DNA from: Methylocystis sp. IM3
Lineage (GTDB): Bacteria; Pseudomonadota; Alphaproteobacteria; Rhizobiales; Beijerinckiaceae
Length of the DNA: 64,000 bases
Direction of reading: 5' to 3'
Assembly (NCBI RefSeq): GCF_038070105.1
Contig: NZ_JBBPBZ010000002.1
Span: 1,934,001-1,998,000 of the forward strand
The notes beneath the pieces were generated by a model. The model saw only the letters and a program-made list of their open reading frames with translations, made no database searches and had not been told where the DNA came from. A program made the position numbers and the translations under genes. Each line of letters starts with the position of its first letter. Position 1 is the first letter of the stretch. Shown piece by piece: positions 20,158-27,523 of the stretch.

Positions 20158-20406
20158 ATGAGCATGTCCAGGGCGCCGAGGGACATTGCGCGCCGGCTTG
20201 GCGAGAAAAGCCGAGCAAGGAGCGACAAGGGCGATGGCTGGCGGCGCGAGACATTCACCCTGCCGCGCCCCGACGCCCGCGCCAAGGCGCGGGAGTGGTT
20301 CGACCGCTATCCCAAGGCTGCCTACATGACCGAAATCGAGTTCTGGCGTGAGCTCGAGGATGGACGAATCGAATTCGTCATGCGGCGCCTGCCGAGCGCA
20401 GACTGA
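20158..20406 (+). CDS. Small hypothetical basic protein
   Basis: The 82-residue protein (MSMSRAPRDIARRLGEKSRA) is rich in arginine and aromatic residues. GGGAG lies seven bases before its ATG. It stands alone between metG (divergent) and hemC (same strand, 133 bp on). I recognise no domain. An upstream in-frame start at 20095 would add a hydrophobic stretch but lacks a ribosome-binding site. Confidence 0.55.
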   Translation: MSMSRAPRDIARRLGEKSRARSDKGDGWRRETFTLPRPDARAKAREWFDRYPKAAYMTEIEFWRELEDGRIEFVMRRLPSAD

Positions 20407-20539
20407 CGCGGCGTGGATGGCGAGCGAGGAGGCGCGGCCGTGGGGCGCTTCGCGCGTCCCGAAGAGGCCGAGCAAGGACCGCTTGCCCTTCCCCTCCCGA
20501 ACCTTATAGTCCCGGCTTCCTCCCACGCTGGAAAGGTCC

Positions 20540-21466
20540 ATGACGATCGAGAGCCTACGCATCGGCACGCGCGGCAGCCCGCTTGCGCTCGCCCAGGCCC
20601 ACATGGTTCGCGCGCTGCTCGCGAAGGCGCACGGCGTCGCCGAGGACCATTTCGCCATCGAGATCATCAAGACGACCGGCGACATGATCCAGGACCGCCC
20701 GCTCTCCGAATCCGGCGGCAAGGGGCTCTTCACGAAAGAGCTGGATCTCGCGCTCATCGCCGGCGGCATCGACCTTGCTGTGCATTCCTCCAAGGACTTG
20801 CCGACGCATCTCCCCGCGGAGATCGTGATCGCCGGCTATCTGCCGCGCGAGGACGTGCGCGACGCCTGGATCGGCAGAGACGGCGCGGGCATCGACGCCT
20901 TGCCTTCTGGCGCCGTCGTCGGCACGGCGTCGCTGCGCCGCGCCGCGCAGGTGAAGCGCCGCCGTCCCGATCTGCGGACGACGCTTCTGCGCGGCAACGT
21001 CCATACGCGTCTCGCCAAGGTCGAGAGCGGCGAGGTGGACGCCACCCTGCTGGCGCTGGCGGGTCTGAAGCGGCTCGGCCTCGCCGACCGCGCCACCGCG
21101 CTGCTGCCGCTCGACGCCTTTCCACCCGCCGTGGGACAGGGCGCCATCGGCATTACCGCACGGGCCGACGACAAGAAGACGCGCGCCGCGCTCGCGCCCA
21201 TTCTCGACGAGGCGACCGCGCTGGCGCTCGCCGCCGAACGCGCCTTTCTCGCCGCCCTTGACGGCTCCTGCCGGACGCCAATCGCCGGCCATGCGACGGT
21301 CGACGGCGGCGAACTCTCCTTTTACGGCGAGGTGCTCAAATCGGATGGCAGCGAGGTCTGGATGGCGCGCCGCAAGGGCCGCGCCATTGACGCGGCGATG
21401 ATCGGCGCGGACGCCGGCAACGAGATCGTGCTGAAGCTGCCGCATGGCCTTGCGGGGCTGATGTGA
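20540..21466 (+). CDS. hemC: Porphobilinogen deaminase (hydroxymethylbilane synthase)
   Basis: HemC polymerises four porphobilinogens to hydroxymethylbilane for heme, siroheme and cobalamin. The 308-residue protein shows RIGTRGSPLALAQ at the N terminus, SSKDLPTHLP with the catalytic Asp region, RRAAQVKRRRPD, and the dipyrromethane-cofactor cysteine in DGSCRTPIAGHA. The stop overlaps the GTG start of hemD by three bases. The gene pair is oriented away from metG. Confidence 0.96.
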   Translation: MTIESLRIGTRGSPLALAQAHMVRALLAKAHGVAEDHFAIEIIKTTGDMIQDRPLSESGGKGLFTKELDLALIAGGIDLAVHSSKDLPTHLPAEIVIAGYLPREDVRDAWIGRDGAGIDALPSGAVVGTASLRRAAQVKRRRPDLRTTLLRGNVHTRLAKVESGEVDATLLALAGLKRLGLADRATALLPLDAFPPAVGQGAIGITARADDKKTRAALAPILDEATALALAAERAFLAALDGSCRTPIAGHATVDGGELSFYGEVLKSDGSEVWMARRKGRAIDAAMIGADAGNEIVLKLPHGLAGLM

Positions 21467-22191
21467 CGCGCGCGCTCGTGCTGCGCGCGCGGGAAGACGC
21501 CGCGCGCACGGCCGCGAAGCTAAGGGAGCTCGGCTACGAGCCCCTGCTCTCTCCGGTGCTGGAAATCGCCGCGACAGGCGAGCCGATTCCGGCTGGAGCC
21601 TATGACGCCGTTCTGGCCTCGAGCGCCAAGGGCCTCGAATGCGCCGGGGCCGAGGCGCAGCCCTACAAATCTCTTCCGTTCCACGCCGTTGGCGCCAAGA
21701 CCGCCGCGGCGGCGCAATCCCAGGGCTGGCGTCCGGAAATCGTCGCGGGGAACGCCGAGGCCATTCTGCCGCTGCTCCTTGACCATTATGGAGCCCCCGC
21801 CCATTTCCTCTATCTCGCCGGGCGCGATCGTCAGGCGGCGCTGGAGGCGGGGCTGCGCGCCGGCGGTCACGCGATCACGGCCGCGGAGGTCTATGAGGCG
21901 CGCGCGGCCGAGCGCCTGTCCGACGAGGCGGTCGCCTCGATGCGCGAAGGCGCCGTCGACATCGCGCTGCACTATTCCCGACGCAGCGCCGAAATCTTCC
22001 TCGCGCTCGCCGAGGCCGCCGGGCTCACCCCCCATCTTTCTCGCATGGCTCATGTCGCCTTGTCGGAAGAGGTCGCAAAACCCCTGCGCGCCATCGGCCT
22101 CAACCCTGCCGTCGCAGCAAAGCCCGACGAGGCCGGATTGCTTGCGGCGGCGCGCAACGCCCTGGAGGGCGCCTTATTACGAGATACGTAA
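21463..22191 (+). CDS. hemD: Uroporphyrinogen-III synthase
   Basis: The 242-residue protein closes and inverts hydroxymethylbilane to uroporphyrinogen III. HemD is weakly conserved; recognisable parts are VLRAREDAARTAAKLRELGY, VLASSAKGLE, and the C-terminal lobe. The GTG start at 21463 overlaps the hemC stop, the usual hemCD coupling. The last codons run straight into an AT-rich inverted repeat. Confidence 0.88.
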   Translation: MTRALVLRAREDAARTAAKLRELGYEPLLSPVLEIAATGEPIPAGAYDAVLASSAKGLECAGAEAQPYKSLPFHAVGAKTAAAAQSQGWRPEIVAGNAEAILPLLLDHYGAPAHFLYLAGRDRQAALEAGLRAGGHAITAAEVYEARAAERLSDEAVASMREGAVDIALHYSRRSAEIFLALAEAAGLTPHLSRMAHVALSEEVAKPLRAIGLNPAVAAKPDEAGLLAAARNALEGALLRDT

Positions 22192-22220
22192 ATATGGCTT
22201 ACGTTATGCGTATTTTACGT
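22186..22220. repeat. AT-rich inverted repeat after hemD
   Basis: ACGTAAATA at 22186-22194 and TATTTTACGT at 22211-22220 are inverted copies with a one-base insertion, and a further TTACGT lies between them at 22199-22204. The element overlaps the hemD stop codon. It could be a terminator stem or a protein-binding site; it is strikingly AT-rich for this genome. Confidence 0.4.
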
Positions 22221-22404
22221 GTGTCGTAATTTCAGCGTCGAATCTACGAGACGATTAGGGCGCGCCGACAACTCCTCGTCCCTCACGTCGGGACGGGGCA
22301 TGACCATCCCCGATGGACGGTCTTGCGGCATGGGAGGGCAAGCGTCAGGCTAATCCGCACGAGCGCCAAGAGGCGACGCGTCAGGATCTGGCGAATACGA
22401 ACAA

Positions 22405-22420
22405 ATGTTCGAACGAACAT
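22405..22420. promoter_or_regulatory. 16-bp palindrome upstream of the cysG terminus and hemD 3' side
   Basis: ATGTTCGAACGAACAT has 7-bp perfect arms around a central AA. It lies 34 bases from the 3' end of cysG, between two convergent genes, so it is more likely part of a terminator or a boundary element than a promoter operator. Confidence 0.3.
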
Positions 22421-22453
22421 CCGTTAAAACGGCAGAAATCCGAGTCGCTGGAT

Positions 22454-23863
22454 CTAGTTCTCGATCAGCGCCCATCCGATCAGAACCATGACGGGCCCCG
22501 TAAGACGTTCCTGCGCGACCTTGGCCGGGAGATCGGAAATCGTGCCCCGGATGACCCGCTCCTCGGCCGTCGAGGCGCGCTCGATCACAAAGGCGGGCGT
22601 GTCATGCGCCATGCCCTCTTCGAGCAGGCGACGGGAGAGCGCCGGAAGCGTGCGGTTGCCCATATAGACCGCCGTCGTCGCGCGCCTGTCTGCGAGCGCG
22701 CTCCAGTCGAAATCCTCGGGGAACTCGCCGTCCTTGGTGTGCGCGGTGATGAACTGGACGCGCCGCGCCGTCTCTCGGCTGGTCAGCGATGCGCCGAGCG
22801 CGGCGGCGCCGGCGCAGGCGGCGGTGACGCCGGGCACAATCTCGATCGCGAAGCCCGCCTCGCGCAGTGCGGCGATTTCTTCATTGGCGCGGCCGAAAAT
22901 CAGAGGGTCGCCGCCCTTCAGACGCACGACATTCTTGCCCGCGCGGGCGAGTTCGACCAGCAGTGTCGTGATCTCCTCCTGCCGCACCGAGGGCGCATAG
23001 CCCCGCTTGCCGACATTGATCCGCGTCGCCTCCCGGCGCGCGAAGTCGAGAATGCTTGCGGGCACGAGATCGTCGAAGAGCACCACGTCGGCCCCCGCCA
23101 GCGCGCGCAGGCCCTTGAGCGTCATAAGCTCGGGGTCGCCCGGCCCCGCCCCCACAAGCGTCACCCGCCCGCGCACGGCGTCGTCACCCGCCGCACGCGC
23201 CTCGGCGAGGAGCGCGTCGCGGTCCGTCTGCGTCGGCGCGCGCTCTATGTCGCGGAAAGCGAGCCGCGTAAAGCGGCGCCAGAAATCGCGCCGAGCCAGG
23301 AAGTCGAGGCCGGAAGAGAGCACCTGCGGCCGCCACTCCTGCGCCGCCTTGGCCCACGCCGAAAAGGTTGCCGGCACAAGAGACTCGATGCGCCCGCGCA
23401 CGGCCTGGGCGAAGACCGGCGACGCGCCGCCCGTGGAGACGCCGATCACGAGCGGCGACCGGTTGACGATCGCCCCCATGATGAAATCGCTCATCGCCGG
23501 CCGGTCGGCGAGATTGAGCGCCACCCCCGCCGCATCCGCCGCCTTGCGAGCGGCCTCGGCCTCGGCGTCGTCGAATGTCGCGCCGAAGGCGAGCGTCGCG
23601 CCCTCGAAATCGGCCGGCGCAGCGGCGCGCTCGTATATGGCGACGTTATCTCTGTCGCTGGCGATCTCGCGCAGCTTCTCGCACGGGTCGCGCGCAAAAA
23701 CGTCGACCTGCGCTCCCGTCGCGGCGGCAAGGTCGACTTTCCAGGCGGCGCCCTCCCCGTCTCCGATCACCACCACCCGCTTGCCCGCGAGGGGGTAGAA
23801 AACCGGCAGCGTTTCGAGCGGCTGCATCAGACTGGATGAAACTTCGTCGGGTTTACGCGTCAC
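22454..23863 (-). CDS. cysG: Siroheme synthase CysG (multifunctional)
   Basis: This 469-residue enzyme makes siroheme for sulfite and nitrite reductases from uroporphyrinogen III. The N-terminal part is the NAD-dependent precorrin-2 dehydrogenase/ferrochelatase (FYPLAGKRVVVIGDGEGA, NLADRPAMSDFIMG with the catalytic Asp). The C-terminal part is the SAM uroporphyrinogen methyltransferase (LVGAGPGDPELMTLKG, VVRLKGGDPLIFGR). The start is either the GTG used here or the ATG at 23827. It converges on hemCD, whose product it consumes. Confidence 0.93.
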   Translation of the reverse strand: MTRKPDEVSSSLMQPLETLPVFYPLAGKRVVVIGDGEGAAWKVDLAAATGAQVDVFARDPCEKLREIASDRDNVAIYERAAAPADFEGATLAFGATFDDAEAEAARKAADAAGVALNLADRPAMSDFIMGAIVNRSPLVIGVSTGGASPVFAQAVRGRIESLVPATFSAWAKAAQEWRPQVLSSGLDFLARRDFWRRFTRLAFRDIERAPTQTDRDALLAEARAAGDDAVRGRVTLVGAGPGDPELMTLKGLRALAGADVVLFDDLVPASILDFARREATRINVGKRGYAPSVRQEEITTLLVELARAGKNVVRLKGGDPLIFGRANEEIAALREAGFAIEIVPGVTAACAGAAALGASLTSRETARRVQFITAHTKDGEFPEDFDWSALADRRATTAVYMGNRTLPALSRRLLEEGMAHDTPAFVIERASTAEERVIRGTISDLPAKVAQERLTGPVMVLIGWALIEN

Positions 23864-24041
23864 GATCGGGCCTGTTTGCTAGAAGGCAAACGCATAGCCC
23901 ATCCCGCAGCGCCGCAAAAGGCGCCGGCCGCAAGAGCGTGAGTGACGTGTCCGGGGCGGTCGCCGTCCTGTCGAAGCGCGAGCGCCGCAGGGCTTTCAGG
24001 ATGGGGCCCCTGAGTCGAACGCCGAACCGCTTCCGCGAGCC

Positions 24042-24242
24042 TCAGGAAAGGCTCTCGAATCTCGTGCAGGTGAAATGGATCGGCCGTGAAACCACAATTT
24101 TGCGGAACGGACGATAATAGGTGCAGGAACGCCGCCAGCCGTCCGACGACATCCCCTCCGTAAGCAGCAACGCCTTTTTGTCGAGGATCAGATAGGCGTT
24201 GAACAGAACGACCCCCATGACGATTATACTTAGTTTCAGCAT
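24042..24242 (-). CDS. Small membrane-anchored hypothetical protein
   Basis: The 66-residue product starts with one hydrophobic helix (MLKLSIIVMGVVLFNAYLIL), followed by a basic, aromatic tail with two cysteines (SCTYYRPFRK and HFTCTRF). GAGGG lies about eight bases before the ATG. The segment differs in composition from random GC-rich frames. It sits alone between cysG and the TonB receptor block. The function is unknown. Confidence 0.5.
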   Translation of the reverse strand: MLKLSIIVMGVVLFNAYLILDKKALLLTEGMSSDGWRRSCTYYRPFRKIVVSRPIHFTCTRFESLS

Positions 24243-24319
24243 AGCTCACGCCCTCACAACCGTGAGCATTGCCGTAGCGTCTTAAAAATCCATTAAGCCG
24301 AAAACCTGGAGACGGGCGC

Positions 24320-24817
24320 TCAATGGCCTTTGCCGAATAAAACAGTAATCGCCTTCGCCTGCATGTCTCGGTCGCGGTTTGTCGCCTGTTCCAAAGACAT
24401 TTCGCCGCTTGCGACGTGAACGCCGGCTTTTGCGAGAGCGGCGATGGCTTGCTCCGTCGAGCGGCCGGACAGCGGCGCAATCTTGGCGAGCGGCGCGTTT
24501 ACAATAGCGCGCATCGCCATGACAGGAGGCGGCAGGCGCTTTTGGCCCGTCCATGAAAAGAAGGAGCCGACCAGCACGGCAAGACTGAAGGCAATGATGC
24601 CGCGGCCGAGATTGCCTGCCAGGAAATATCGCTTGAAAGCCGGCCAATTCGCCGCCGCGTGCGCGGCGACGCCGCCGATCATCACCAGCCCGACCCATTC
24701 GTGAGCGAGCTTGTTCAGACCCAAGTCCCAATGGAAGAACATCAACAGGCCCGTGACGCTCATCAGGCTGAATGCGCCGATGGTCAGCGGCGTCGCCCAT
24801 TCGCGGGAGATTTGCAC
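24320..24817 (-). CDS. DUF4405 membrane protein
   Basis: The 165-residue protein has about three hydrophobic helices with paired histidines (MFFHWDLGLNKLAHEW and GGVAAHAAANW), resembling the heme-binding cytochrome b561-like DUF4405 fold. A soluble C-terminal helix-hairpin segment (APLSGRSTEQAIAALAKAG) follows, as in other members I recall. The GTG at 24815-24817 has GGAG seven bases upstream. It directly follows a TonB receptor gene, so a reductive role in iron or heme uptake is a reasonable inference. Confidence 0.7.
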   Translation of the reverse strand: MQISREWATPLTIGAFSLMSVTGLLMFFHWDLGLNKLAHEWVGLVMIGGVAAHAAANWPAFKRYFLAGNLGRGIIAFSLAVLVGSFFSWTGQKRLPPPVMAMRAIVNAPLAKIAPLSGRSTEQAIAALAKAGVHVASGEMSLEQATNRDRDMQAKAITVLFGKGH

Positions 24818-24885
24818 TTGCCCACTCCAAATTGGTTTTTGATTTATGCAGGAGGAAGGCGAAACGCGCGCCCTCCTCTCTTCAT

Positions 24886-27315
24886 CTAAAACTTTGCGTT
24901 GATGGTCACATAAGCCGAACGCGGCGCGCCGGGCATGATGTTGTTGTTGTTGTGCGCGGAGGCATAATAAAAGGCGCCCAGAATGTTCTCCACATTGACC
25001 TGGCCAGATATGTTGTCGGTCAGCTTGACATAGACGGCGCCATCCCACCGCGCGTAGCCTGGAATGATCACCGCATTATCGAGCGCGGCGAAGAATTTGC
25101 TGTTGTAGATCACGCCGCTGCCGAGACCGAGGACGCCGGGCGCAAGGCCGAGGAGCGAAGAAACGTCGTATTTGTTCCAGAACGAGAAGGTGTTTTGCGG
25201 AACGGAGGGAACGTTCTTGCCCTTCTCGGTAAAGAACACGCCGCTGCCCGTACCCGCGAGTGCGACGTTTCGGTCTGAACTCGTCACATAGGCGTGCTGG
25301 TTGCCATATCCGAGCGAGATTTCCCATTCCTTCGTGAGATAACCGACGAGCCCCAGTTCGCCACCGACCGTGCGCGTGTTCGTCAACACATTGTAGAACG
25401 CATTGATGGCGATGGGCTGGTTCGTGCGGTTGAGATTGTAGAGCGCGCCGGTGAACAGCAGCGTCGGCGTGATCTCCGCCTTGAAGCCGGCTTCGGCATT
25501 CTCGAAGCCCTGCGGCTGGAGATTGGCGGATGACACCGTCAGCGTATTGAACTGATCGCCAGCGGCAGGCAGGAAGGAGCGGGAATAGGCGCCGTAAAGA
25601 GAGACGTGTTCGAGAGGCTTGACCACGAGGCCGACGCGCGGCGACCAGCGGCTCGTGTTGCTGTAAATCGTCTGTCCGCGGTAATTGTCGATGGTCGGAT
25701 TGATGCCTGCGAAATTGTTGACGTATTTCAGATTGAAGTTGTCGAAGCGCACGCCCGCGAGAATGTCGACATATTTGGTGATGCTGATCTGGTCCTGAAC
25801 ATAGCCGGCTGCGAGATCGAGATCCGTATGGCGGCGGAAGCCGTTCGGCGCATTGGAGTTGTTGAACACGACCGGCGAATAGACCGTCGGCGCCCCAAAG
25901 AACGTATTGAAGTTCGCCGAGCCGGTGAAGGGATCGAGCCAGCGTGCATTATTACGATTGGTGTCAGATTTCTGATTGCCGAACTCCATGCCGCCGAGCA
26001 GCACGTGCTTGATCTCCGGCGCCATGACCAGCGTGTAGGTCAGATCCGTCTGGTTGAAGATGTTCTGCCGCGGCGTCTCATTATTGTAGCCGGAGAGCTG
26101 CACGCAGGGTGGCAGCGTTCCCGCGCAGGCGGCGTTGAAGATGACGCCGCTGTTGGCGAAGGTGTTTTGATAGAACTTAGCGTAATTGGCGAAGACGGTC
26201 TGGTTCTTGATGTTGACGCCGAAGTCCGTCGTGTGGTCGATCATGAGGACCGCGCGATCGACGTCGGTCTTCGCGTAATTGACCGCCGGATTGCCGAAGA
26301 AAGTCGAGCGCCCCGCTGGCGATGGATAGCCGGGGAAGAGATAGCCGAGCCCCAGCGTCTGCGCGCGCAGGGCTTCGGGCCCCAGGTTGAAATTCGCCGA
26401 GGGTATGCCGCGATCGAGGAAGCGGTGATCAAAATAATGTTCGTAGCTGAGCGTGACGAGAGTCTTGTCGAGCGGCTTCCAGGTGAAAGTCGGATTGATG
26501 CCCCAGCGACGCATGTTGAAGAAATCGCGGTAGCTGTAGGATTGCTCGAAGAGGCCGTTGACGCGGAAGGCGAGTTGATCGTTGATCTCCTGCCCCACAT
26601 CGAACGTTATGCGCTTGCGGCCGAAGCTGCCCGTGCTGATCTGCATGTCGCGGCGCATCACGCCGTCGGCCTTCTTGGTGACGCGATTGACCACGCCGCC
26701 GCCGCCGCCGCGTCCGAAGATCAGCGCGCTCGGGCCTTTCAGCACCTCGACCGCCTGTATGTTGTAGAGGTCGCGATAATACTCGGCGTCGTCGCGCACG
26801 CCGTCCGTGTAGAAATCGGCGGTCGTCGGCTGACCGCGGATGGTGATCTGGTCGCGCTGCCCCTCGCCCTGCGCGACCGTCACGCCCGGCACATAGGCGA
26901 GCGCCTGATTGAGCGTCAGGCTGTTGCGATCTTCGAGCTGCTGCTTGGTGAGAATCGTGATCGACTGCGGAATGTCGAGGATCGGCGTGTTTGTTTTCGT
27001 CGCGGTCGACGTGCCGCCGGCGAAATAGCCGTGAACATCCGTCGGACCGCGCCCGACCTGCATGCCCGCCGGAATGAAGGAACCCGTTCCGCTCCCCGAG
27101 CCCGAGCCGGATTGCGGCGCGGCGACGACCGACGGCGCCGCCTGAACCGGACGAACCGCGCGGGGTCCGGAGGCCGTAGACGCACGCCGGGCGCCTCCCA
27201 CATTGATGGTGGGTAGCGACTGCTGCGCCAGCGCCACGTCCGCAAAAGAAAACGCCGTCGAGATCGCGCAGAGGCAGGTTAGGGGCAGAGATCTCGCGGA
27301 GGTCGATTTCGTCAT
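24886..27315 (-). CDS. TonB-dependent siderophore receptor (copy 1)
   Basis: The 809-residue outer-membrane receptor has a signal peptide ending near ALAQQ, a plug domain (PILDIPQSITILTKQQLEDR, GVRDDAEYYRDLYNIQAVEV, LKGPSALIFGRGGGGG), and a 22-strand barrel ending with a C-terminal phenylalanine (VTINAKF). It resembles catecholate/ferric siderophore receptors of the Fiu type. It is a paralogue of the next receptor upstream and is followed by the DUF4405 gene. The ligand cannot be told from sequence. Confidence 0.92.
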   Translation of the reverse strand: MTKSTSARSLPLTCLCAISTAFSFADVALAQQSLPTINVGGARRASTASGPRAVRPVQAAPSVVAAPQSGSGSGSGTGSFIPAGMQVGRGPTDVHGYFAGGTSTATKTNTPILDIPQSITILTKQQLEDRNSLTLNQALAYVPGVTVAQGEGQRDQITIRGQPTTADFYTDGVRDDAEYYRDLYNIQAVEVLKGPSALIFGRGGGGGVVNRVTKKADGVMRRDMQISTGSFGRKRITFDVGQEINDQLAFRVNGLFEQSYSYRDFFNMRRWGINPTFTWKPLDKTLVTLSYEHYFDHRFLDRGIPSANFNLGPEALRAQTLGLGYLFPGYPSPAGRSTFFGNPAVNYAKTDVDRAVLMIDHTTDFGVNIKNQTVFANYAKFYQNTFANSGVIFNAACAGTLPPCVQLSGYNNETPRQNIFNQTDLTYTLVMAPEIKHVLLGGMEFGNQKSDTNRNNARWLDPFTGSANFNTFFGAPTVYSPVVFNNSNAPNGFRRHTDLDLAAGYVQDQISITKYVDILAGVRFDNFNLKYVNNFAGINPTIDNYRGQTIYSNTSRWSPRVGLVVKPLEHVSLYGAYSRSFLPAAGDQFNTLTVSSANLQPQGFENAEAGFKAEITPTLLFTGALYNLNRTNQPIAINAFYNVLTNTRTVGGELGLVGYLTKEWEISLGYGNQHAYVTSSDRNVALAGTGSGVFFTEKGKNVPSVPQNTFSFWNKYDVSSLLGLAPGVLGLGSGVIYNSKFFAALDNAVIIPGYARWDGAVYVKLTDNISGQVNVENILGAFYYASAHNNNNIMPGAPRSAYVTINAKF

Positions 27316-27417
27316 GTCGCAAAGTCCTGAAGTGCGGCGGGTCGTCAGAACCCGGCAAACATCCTGGCCTTCACGCTAATATTTCCAGTTCATTGCCACA
27401 AATAAATACTGAAATAA

Positions 27418-27433
27418 TTGAGAAACTTTTCAA
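27418..27433. promoter_or_regulatory. AT-rich palindrome upstream of receptor copy 1
   Basis: TTGAGAAACTTTTCAA is a near-palindrome (six of eight paired positions) about 105 bases upstream of the receptor ATG. It contains TGA-N8-TCA, one base short of the TGA-N9-TCA pattern I associate with RirA sites. An iron-responsive operator is possible but unproven. Confidence 0.3.
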
Positions 27434-27523
27434 GTTCGAAATGGCGTTTCACCAAGGAAACGCAAATAGGCGAGCGTCGTTGGACACTCGCCCGAAGCTC
27501 ACGCCGATCAAAATGCGAGAGGT

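Noticed and set aside
22399-22418. SOS box (GAAC-N7-GAAC) upstream of cysG
   Set aside because: The first two GAAC elements are separated by eight, not seven, bases, and the element lies between convergent gene ends, not in a promoter.
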